From contig CAZMBZ010000037.1 of assembly GCA_964564285.1 (NCBI GenBank), positions 1-23,499 on the forward strand: DNA of 23,499 nucleotides. Reading direction: 5' to 3'. Of this stretch, positions 1 through 5,777 are shown piece after piece. Numbering within the stretch: the stretch's first letter is position 1; the number at the start of each line of letters is the position of its first letter. The position numbers and the translations under genes were made by a program. Origin of the DNA: JAUWQU01 sp964564285 (GTDB lineage: Bacteria; Planctomycetota; Phycisphaerae; SM23-33). The notes beneath the pieces were generated by a model that saw only the letters and a list, made by a program, of their open reading frames with translations, was not told the origin of the DNA and ran no database searches.

Positions 1-530
1 TTCGTGGCCTTGCGGACCTCCAGGACCTGCCAGGACTCGTTGTAGTAATACTCGCGGACCGTCCAGTTGTCGCCGCTGGGGGCGGTGTACTTGCGAATCC
101 GCCGGTGCCGGCCATCGTAGCGATACTCGGCCGTCGTGGTCTCGCCGTCGGCGACCTTCACGAGGCGGTTCCAGGCATCGTAGGTGTAGTTGCTCGTGGT
201 CGCGGTCTCGGCGCCGGGCTTGGGGCCGGCGGTCATGTTGCCGGCGGCGTCGTAGGCCGGGTCGATCCAGTTGGGAGTGCCGGAGATGTCGTCGGGGGGC
301 TGGTTGACGGTGTCCTCGATCTCGTTGGCCTTGTTGTGGGCGCGGGCCTGGTCGAGGTCCCACGGCTGGGTCGTCGCGCCGCTGGACTTGAAGGCGCTCC
401 AGTTGCCGACGGCATCCAGCGTCCATTCCTGGATGCGGCTGATGGTGGCGACCGTGTCGAGTGGCCCGGCAGAAATGGTGTGGCTGCGATTATGCCCGTG
501 CCGCAGGATTTTGTTCCCGCCCGTTACCAT
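1..530 (-). CDS. Rhs/YD-repeat protein, partial (continues beyond the left edge)
   Basis: Reading the minus strand leftward from about 460 gives a clear YD-repeat series: TLDAVGNW, YDAAGNMTAG, NYTYDAWNRLVKV, EYRYDGRHRRIRK and REYYYNESWQVLEVRK. This is the late core of Rhs proteins, large secreted or surface shells that often carry a variable C-terminal toxin; that C-terminus lies outside the window. The frame stays open well upstream, partly because the region is compositionally biased. The ATG at 528-530 is only the first methionine before the recognisable part and has no ribosome binding site. The first 25 or so residues do not look like Rhs, and a full-length Rhs protein would need hundreds more residues before this point. 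I therefore think the 5' end is lost and this is a remnant or silent cassette. The family call is firm; the start and the intactness are not. Confidence 0.75.
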   Translation of the reverse strand, partial: MVTGGNKILRHGHNRSHTISAGPLDTVATISRIQEWTLDAVGNWSAFKSSGATTQPWDLDQARAHNKANEIEDTVNQPPDDISGTPNWIDPAYDAAGNMTAGPKPGAETATTSNYTYDAWNRLVKVADGETTTAEYRYDGRHRRIRKYTAPSGDNWTVREYYYNESWQVLEVRKAT

Positions 531-648
531 GGTGTGATGATATCGCGCCCGGCCGGGCGCGTCAATATTCCGCTCTCGATATCGCAGACACGGTTGCTGC
601 CCAAGTGCCTTTTGGTCGGGCATCGAAGAAGGCGGCTGAGATTTGGCG

Positions 649-680
649 TCTGCCTTCGAAAGGCGGGCGGGCAGATTTTT
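649..680 (+). terminator. Possible stem-loop followed by T run
   Basis: TCTGCC at 649-654 can pair with GGCAGA at 670-675, followed at once by five T. This resembles a small intrinsic terminator on the plus strand. The stem has only six base pairs and a 15-base loop, and no plus-strand gene lies upstream, so it may be chance. Confidence 0.2.
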
Positions 681-887
681 GGCAAGGGTGAAGAAGAAAT
701 GGCGCACGGCTCGCGGCGGGGGTTTGCGTGTTCGCGGTGGTTTGGCGATTGGTGGCCAGAGGGGGTTTTTGGCATCTCTGGCGTTCCTGGGATGGTTGGG
801 CTGCGTGGGGTAGTTGAGTCATCTGTGGCGTATGAGGTGTGTGGGGAATATGGTTGCGGCTTGGGGGCGCGGAAACGGGTTCTGGCG

Positions 888-911
888 ATACTTCGTCAGA
901 TGACGAAGTAT
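888..911. repeat. Perfect inverted repeat, 11-base arms, 2-base centre
   Basis: ATACTTCGTCA (888-898) is followed by GA and then its exact reverse complement TGACGAAGTAT (901-911). Arms this long with a two-base centre are typical of a dimeric protein-binding site or a recombination core rather than an RNA hairpin, since an RNA loop of two bases would need the inner pairs to open. It is A/T-richer than the surrounding G-rich DNA and sits about 50 bases before the TGTGG array. What binds it is unknown. Confidence 0.6.
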
Positions 912-962
912 GGGTTTTTGTCTTGGTGGGAGTGGGATTTGGCAGGTGGATTTAGGGGGCTC

Positions 963-1144
963 GGAAGTGTGGTGTTTTGTGCCTGGAACGGGGTGCAAAT
1001 GTGGCTTTTTGTGCCTGATATGGGTCGGAAGTGTGGTTTTCACGCGTTTTGACGGTGCGGATGTGGTCGAAACATGCATTCTTGCGGGGGTGAAACGTGG
1101 TTTTAACGGTCTGGAATGTGGTATTGGGTTGGCTGGAAGTGTGG
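963..1144 (+). repeat. Degenerate tandem array centred on TGTGG
   Basis: Seven TGTGG or CGTGG cores start at 968, 1000, 1032, 1062, 1096, 1117 and 1140. The spacings are 32, 32, 30, 34, 21 and 23 bases. The first two units also share TTTTGTGCCTG at 975-985 and 1007-1017, again exactly 32 apart, and the cores at 968, 1032 and 1140 share GGAAGTGTGG. The spacings are near two or three turns of B-DNA, so the cores would tend to lie on one face of the helix. The units are too diverged and unevenly spaced for CRISPR, and there are no conserved repeats separated by unique spacers. I do not recognise the family. Confidence 0.55.
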
Positions 1145-1261
1145 CTGCGGGGTGGTACTGGTGGGTATTTGGTGGGTGTTTGGGGGGTCGTTGGCTGGCC
1201 GTGCCGGGCGCGGGATGGGGTGTTGCCGAACGCGAAACCCGTCGCGGATGCGGTTCCGGCG

Positions 1262-1283
1262 AAATGCCCGTTTTGCGGCATTT
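1262..1283. other. Stem-loop, 7-bp perfect arms
   Basis: AAATGCC (1262-1268) and GGCATTT (1277-1283) pair around an eight-base loop, CGTTTTGC. On the plus strand it is followed by one further T and then a G run, so it is not a classical terminator. It separates the G/T-rich array from the leader of the next gene. Confidence 0.35.
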
Positions 1284-1411
1284 TGGGGGTCCGGGAGATC
1301 GCGTTGTCTCGCGGGCAATTCGCGATAGCGGTCGCCCCCGGCCGGGCCGGGCGGAGAAGAACCGATCCTCGTGGGAAACCATCGCCCCCATGCGGCGTTA
1401 AACAAGGAGTA

Positions 1412-1444
1412 ATGGCCTGCGGTCCGCCGTGGCGGGCCGGATGA
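1412..1444 (+). promoter_or_regulatory. 5' leader hairpin and ten-codon mini-ORF before the glycosidase-like gene
   Basis: AAGGAG at 1404-1409 is followed two bases later by an ATG that opens a ten-codon frame, MACGPPWRAG, ending in TGA at 1442-1444. Inside it GGTCCGC (1421-1427) and GCGGGCC (1432-1438) can form a seven-pair RNA stem, including one G-U pair, with loop CGTG. The main gene begins 54 bases further on. The spacing of two bases between ribosome binding site and ATG is unusually short, so translation of the mini-ORF is doubtful; the hairpin is the firmer observation. Confidence 0.3.
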
Positions 1445-1497
1445 GTTTTCCCGGCCGGCAGTTCCTGTTAGGAAATAGCCGCACAAGAGAGAACATC

Positions 1498-3021
1498 ATG
1501 AAATACCTGAGACCTGCCCTGGTGGCTTGCCTGTTTATATGTGGTTCTTTCAGCACACTTTGCGCCGATGATATGGCGGTATCGAAGGCGCGATCGTCGG
1601 GGAAGATTGCGGGCTATTCGCTTAGCAAAGTCCAGCGCTGGCTGCACGAAACGGCGCTGAAGAAGATCGAGCCGGACACCGGCCTGTACCATCCCGATGG
1701 CAGGTTCAATTACGAGGATGCCTGGGCGGATTGCTATCCGTTCCTGTGCTGGGCGGCCTGGGCGACGGACCTGGACGCACTTAACGGTCCTGTCCGCAGG
1801 GCGTTACATGCGGAGATCAAGCATTGCGGAAAGGGGTATTTCACGGACCCCAAGAACGCCTTCGGCGGCAGCGAGTACGTCAAGGATGGGCTGGTGGCGA
1901 TCGTCGAGGTGACGGGCAAGGATGAGTGGTTCGATCGCATGCGGGCCGTCGAGGATGCAATATGGTCAAATCCTTCCATCGACACGCCTTACGGTAAGAT
2001 TCCATCGACGAACGTCGAGGTAAACGGCGAGCAGCTCCAGGCTCTGACGCGGTTGTACACGATGACCGGCGAGAAGAAATACCTCGAGTGGGCCGAGCGA
2101 TTGGCGGATCATTATCTCCTGCCGGGCGACTTCGTGCCATCACGGCTGCGGGATCACGGTTGCGAGATCATCGGTGGCCTGGGGTTGCTGCTGGGGGTGG
2201 AGTCCGAGCGAAATCCTGCCAAAGCCAAGGTTTACCTTCCTTTGATGAAGAAGATGCTCGACAAGGTCATCGCCGATGGGACCAACGAAGATGGGATCAT
2301 GTACAACCGGCTTGGCAGTCCCAAGAGCGGCCTGAGTGATGGGTGGGGTTACAACTACGTGGGGCATCTGTGTTACGACATGGCGGCCGATAAACCTATC
2401 TATCGCAAGCACATGGAAAAGACGCTGGGCAACCTTCGCAAGCCCCGGTACAAGAATTTCCCCTGGGAAGGCAAGTCGATTGATGGGTTCGCGGATTCCA
2501 TCGAAGGCGGCATTTACATCCTCAATCGCCTGCCCGTGGCCGAGGGCTTCGTGTGGGTGGATCGGGAGGTGGCTGCGAATGTAGCATACGCGGATCAGCC
2601 TTTGGCGACGGCGAAGCTTTGGGGTACGATGAAGCTCCAGGCCAACGGCGTCCGCACGACGATAATGCACGCCCTGATGCACACTCGCGGGTTGGTTGCG
2701 AGGCCGTGGCGGCAGGGTCTAAAGCTTGGCGCATGTGAGACTAATGATGGGCTGGCCATCGTCATGAAGGCGGACAAGGACTGGTCCGGCAAGGTGGTTT
2801 TCGACAAGCCTCGACACCGCATGTACATGGGCTTCAAGCGTGATTGGCCGCGAATGAACACCTTGCCCGAGTGGTTCACCGCCGAGCCGGATAAGCAGTA
2901 CACCGTCAAAAACGTTTCGGATGGTTCACAAAAAATGTACACTGGAAAGCAGCTCCACGAGGGCCTGCCCTTGAAGCTGACGGCCGGCGAAGAAGTGATT
3001 CTGCTGGTGGTCGTCCAATAA
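1498..3021 (+). CDS. Secreted six-hairpin glycosidase-like protein
   Basis: A 507-residue exported protein. I start it at the ATG at 1498, after a purine-rich AAGAGAGAA, because this puts a clean signal peptide at the N-terminus: MKYLR, a hydrophobic stretch to about residue 19, and cleavage near LCA-DD. Earlier in-frame GTG (1429) and ATG (1441) codons would bury the signal and lack a good ribosome binding site. The mature part is helical, with repeating aromatic-rich pairs of helices such as DAWADCYPFLCWAAW (75-89), NGEQLQALTRLYTMTG (176-191) and DGWGYNYVGHLCYD (281-294). This pattern is typical of (alpha/alpha)6-barrel glycosidases and lyases. From about residue 405 a beta-rich C-terminal part follows. 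I cannot assign a GH or PL family or a substrate. It lies 31 bases before the C25-like protease and probably shares its transcript. Confidence 0.7.
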   Translation: MKYLRPALVACLFICGSFSTLCADDMAVSKARSSGKIAGYSLSKVQRWLHETALKKIEPDTGLYHPDGRFNYEDAWADCYPFLCWAAWATDLDALNGPVRRALHAEIKHCGKGYFTDPKNAFGGSEYVKDGLVAIVEVTGKDEWFDRMRAVEDAIWSNPSIDTPYGKIPSTNVEVNGEQLQALTRLYTMTGEKKYLEWAERLADHYLLPGDFVPSRLRDHGCEIIGGLGLLLGVESERNPAKAKVYLPLMKKMLDKVIADGTNEDGIMYNRLGSPKSGLSDGWGYNYVGHLCYDMAADKPIYRKHMEKTLGNLRKPRYKNFPWEGKSIDGFADSIEGGIYILNRLPVAEGFVWVDREVAANVAYADQPLATAKLWGTMKLQANGVRTTIMHALMHTRGLVARPWRQGLKLGACETNDGLAIVMKADKDWSGKVVFDKPRHRMYMGFKRDWPRMNTLPEWFTAEPDKQYTVKNVSDGSQKMYTGKQLHEGLPLKLTAGEEVILLVVVQ

Positions 3022-3052
3022 CTGTTCCTCTTACCCAGGAGACTATTCACCA

Positions 3053-5545
3053 ATGCGTAACATTAGTAATCTAAATCCCTTGCGGCACGTTCGCGGGCGG
3101 TCATTATGGACGTCGGCGGTTATTATCATTGCGATTCTCGGGAGCCTGGCGGTTTCGGAAGGGCTCGCAAAGGCGCGGCGCGGCGATGCCCGGAACGTTA
3201 TCTTCGTCAGCATTCCAGATGGAGCGTGCTGGCAGGATTTCGCCTATCTTGCGGCTGTGCCGGCAGCTATGAAGTGCAACAATGGCACCCCCGCGCTGAT
3301 CGCGCTGGATGAATCATGCAAGGTGGGTCCCGAGGTTGATGACTTCCTTCGTCGCTACAAACCGGCTTCAGTTTACTGCCTCGGCGCGCCAACGACCCCT
3401 GCGACAACCCAGCCGGCAGGCCCGGCCGGTGCGTGGATGTCCGTGGCGGGCGAGTCCGCCGACTCGGCTGCCTGGTCGCTGGCGACGACGTTCTGGAAAA
3501 CCGCCCGAACGGCGGTGGTTTGCAGCGATGACAATTACGCGATGGCGCTGACGGCGTCATCGGTAGCGGGACGGCTTCGGGTGCCCATGTTGTATTCCAA
3601 GGCCACCGGCATGACGCGGGCTAACATGAGTTGTCTGCGTTACCTGGGGGTTCGAAGGGTTGTCGTGATAGGCCCGGCGAACAAGGCTGTGGCCGACATA
3701 AAACAGGCTGGATTGAAGGTTACCGAGTTGCGTAACATCCCGGCCGTGCTTAAATGGATGCACCAGAAAAAGCTGCCAATGACGTATCTGGCGGTCACCA
3801 ATCCCGACGATCGCGACAAGCTGGTCATCCGCAAGCTTTCGCTGACGGCTCCGCTTTTGGCGGCGGCCCGTAACGGCGTGGCGGTGGGGCTGGCGTACAA
3901 GACCATCTGGAAGGTTGCCTTTAAGGGGACCGACTGCAAGGACGACGCCCCCAAGGGCACCCCGGCCAGCAAGAAGACCCCGCGAAAGGGCAAGCTTATC
4001 GTAGATGGCAAGAAGATCGCTTACGTCGCTACAAGCCAGAACAGCGTAAAGGATTACACGCAGGCCAATATCGATTTCAACGGCAACGGGAAGTTCGACG
4101 ACGCGGGCGAGGGGCCTTTCCGTCCCGGCTCGGTCGTAAAGCTCAATGGGCGAAATTGTTCGATCTCGATGGGTGTAAGAAACGGCATGGGCAAGGCGGA
4201 AATCGGCATCACATCCCCGTGCGCCGATGATATCCTGGCCGACCTGAAGGGCCTCTATGGGGCCATGGGCGGCGCGCCAAAGCACCTTTGCATTGTCGGC
4301 ATGCCGGATGGCATACCCCAGGCGATCGTCCCGGAGCGTGCGGGGGAAGGCGCCTGCCGCGACATATGCTCGGACTTCCCCTTCACCAATACCGATGATG
4401 ACATGTTCGGCGAGGTGGCCTTGGGGCGTGTGACGGCTGAGAGCGTCACCTTCTCGACGCTATATGCCAGTCGGGTAATTACTTATCCCAAGCTGCTGGA
4501 TGCTTCCTGGGCCACCAAGGTCGGGCAGGCCCGATGGGAGAATGCCTATGGAGAGCTCTTCGAAAACGTCGGGTTCACGGTCGCGCCGCACCACGACGTG
4601 GACAAGCTCAAATGGATTGTAAAACCCGCTGGGAAGTCCCGCGGCAAGCGGACTCGGAACATTGCCCACAACTCGCCGCTGACGAGCGTGGCAGCCATCG
4701 TTCACACGGACCATTCATGGTGGCGGGAGATCGGCAAGACATACAACTGGGATTCCGACGTTCTGCTGGCGCCGGTGTTGGTGGAGTCCGGCGGGTGCTT
4801 GACGACCGCCTTGGACCGCCAGCCGGACTTCCACTCGGTGGTTACCCGGATGCTGCGAAACGGTGCGGTAGGCTTTGTCGGTAACTGCTTGCCCGCTACG
4901 GCTTTCCAGGAGCAGCAGCGGATGGTGTTCTGGAACGAGGTCCTCGCTGGGCGAACTTCTGGCCAGGCCCAGCTCGAGGCATCCAACTGGGCGGTAGAGG
5001 TTGTGCAGGAGACAGGCCAGCAAAACGGCGGGCCGAACCACTACATGCTGTACCTCTGCGGGTTGTTCGGCGATCCGGGGTTCACGATGCACATCCCGAC
5101 CGAGCCGCAATCGGCCCCGGCACGCGTGGAATCAAAAGGCGACGTGGTAAGCGTTTACGCTCCGGCCCAGTGGTGGCCCTGCCGCATCCGCGTGCCGGAA
5201 GATTGGAAGCTCTGGACGGACAAGGACCTGTACGTAATCCGCGGGGCGGGGACGTTCCCCAACCGCCACTGGGTGGATGGCGGCTACGACGCCGAGGAAA
5301 CCTACGTCGGCGCGGTTCTGCGAACGGATCGAAAGGTCGCGAGCATCAAGCAGGTCCAGTCGCCCAAGAAGCCCCTGGGCTGGACGGGCAAGTTTATTGT
5401 CGACAAAAACGTTGACGGAACAAGCACTTATCGATGGCGAGTGCGCCTGGTTGATTTCGACCAGAAGACCGGCAAGATCATCAGCAAGGTGGACCGGCTG
5501 GACTACAAGATAACGTTCGAGGATTCGCTGGTGAGCAAGCCGTGA
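3053..5545 (+). CDS. Secreted gingipain-like (peptidase C25) protein with a cell-wall-binding-repeat-like domain
   Basis: An 830-residue protein with AGGAG at 3037-3041 before the ATG. Residues 1-40 are a long basic, hydrophobic signal sequence. Residues about 135-230 resemble the cell-wall-binding repeat 2 fold: NYAMALTASSVAGRLRVPML, then the LGVRRVVVIGP strand. Residues 340-354 hold an EF-hand-like loop (D341, N343, N345, D349). Residues about 410-680 match peptidase C25: FGEVALGRVTAES, a candidate catalytic His551 in IVHTDHSWW, a candidate Cys582 in VESGGCLTT, and the terminal CGLFGDPGFTMHIP block typical of C25 domains. The His-Cys spacing of 31 is close to the 33 of gingipain RgpB (His211, Cys244). 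Residues 690-830 look like a beta-sandwich tail. It would hydrolyse peptide bonds outside the cytoplasm if active. The His falls in HTDH rather than the usual HG context, so activity is uncertain. Confidence 0.7.
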   Translation: MRNISNLNPLRHVRGRSLWTSAVIIIAILGSLAVSEGLAKARRGDARNVIFVSIPDGACWQDFAYLAAVPAAMKCNNGTPALIALDESCKVGPEVDDFLRRYKPASVYCLGAPTTPATTQPAGPAGAWMSVAGESADSAAWSLATTFWKTARTAVVCSDDNYAMALTASSVAGRLRVPMLYSKATGMTRANMSCLRYLGVRRVVVIGPANKAVADIKQAGLKVTELRNIPAVLKWMHQKKLPMTYLAVTNPDDRDKLVIRKLSLTAPLLAAARNGVAVGLAYKTIWKVAFKGTDCKDDAPKGTPASKKTPRKGKLIVDGKKIAYVATSQNSVKDYTQANIDFNGNGKFDDAGEGPFRPGSVVKLNGRNCSISMGVRNGMGKAEIGITSPCADDILADLKGLYGAMGGAPKHLCIVGMPDGIPQAIVPERAGEGACRDICSDFPFTNTDDDMFGEVALGRVTAESVTFSTLYASRVITYPKLLDASWATKVGQARWENAYGELFENVGFTVAPHHDVDKLKWIVKPAGKSRGKRTRNIAHNSPLTSVAAIVHTDHSWWREIGKTYNWDSDVLLAPVLVESGGCLTTALDRQPDFHSVVTRMLRNGAVGFVGNCLPATAFQEQQRMVFWNEVLAGRTSGQAQLEASNWAVEVVQETGQQNGGPNHYMLYLCGLFGDPGFTMHIPTEPQSAPARVESKGDVVSVYAPAQWWPCRIRVPEDWKLWTDKDLYVIRGAGTFPNRHWVDGGYDAEETYVGAVLRTDRKVASIKQVQSPKKPLGWTGKFIVDKNVDGTSTYRWRVRLVDFDQKTGKIISKVDRLDYKITFEDSLVSKP

Positions 5546-5552
5546 GGCATTT

Positions 5553-5570
5553 CGGCCGCCATCGCGGCCG
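5553..5570 (+). terminator. GC-rich hairpin after the protease gene
   Basis: CGGCCGC (5553-5559) and GCGGCCG (5564-5570) form a perfect seven-pair stem with loop CATC, seven bases after the TGA of the protease gene. There is no T run, so it may be an attenuator or an mRNA-stabilising end rather than an intrinsic terminator. Confidence 0.4.
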
Positions 5571-5605
5571 GGATGCACACGCCGTATTGCGAATCGAAAA
5601 GTCCC

Positions 5606-5635
5606 TTGGCAAGGCAGCGGTCAAAATGGTAACAT
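5606..5635 (+). promoter_or_regulatory. Possible sigma-70-type promoter for the importer genes
   Basis: TTGGCA (5606-5611) and TAACAT (5630-5635) are separated by 18 bases and match the housekeeping -35 and -10 elements at five and four of six positions. It lies about 140 bases before the GTG start of the binding protein, in the 232-base gap that follows the hairpin. Planctomycete promoters are poorly defined, so this is a weak call. Confidence 0.3.
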
Positions 5636-5777
5636 GCGGCCCCCCGGCCGAAGGTCACTGGCAGGTTTGCCGGGCGTGGCGATGAGGTAATAAGAACATA
5701 GGGAGTTTGTGCTGCATGGCAGAACATCTGCCGGGCACCGTTGCTGATGGGAACCTCCGCAGAGGCAGGAGACGAGC

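Larger units (their letters stand above)
531..1497. other. Long noncoding stretch with strong G+T bias
   Basis: I find no convincing gene here. The open frames on both strands translate to low-complexity Pro/Thr/His-rich or Gly/Trp/Val-rich sequence, as expected from biased DNA. From about 700 to 1200 the plus strand is rich in G and T; in 901-960 I count 27 G, 20 T, 9 A and 4 C. The stretch holds the palindrome, the TGTGG array and the stem-loops listed separately. Its last 100 bases form the leader of the secreted glycosidase-like gene. Runs of three to five G, for example at 760-764, 789-791, 798-800 and 807-810, could allow G-quadruplexes on the plus strand, but the loops are uneven. Confidence 0.7.

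Noticed and set aside
105..1052. Plus-strand 315-residue gene over the Rhs fragment and G/T-rich stretch
   Set aside because: Its first part is antisense to clear YD repeats, and the rest is Gly/Trp/Val-rich sequence expected from biased DNA, with no domain or ribosome binding site.
963..1144. CRISPR array
   Set aside because: The units are degenerate along their whole length and spacing varies from 21 to 34; there is no invariant repeat with unique spacers and no cas gene in the window.
819..1391. Minus-strand 190-residue Pro/Thr/His-rich gene
   Set aside because: It is the complement of the TGTGG array read as protein; the repeating HTS and KPH words follow the DNA repeat, not a protein family.
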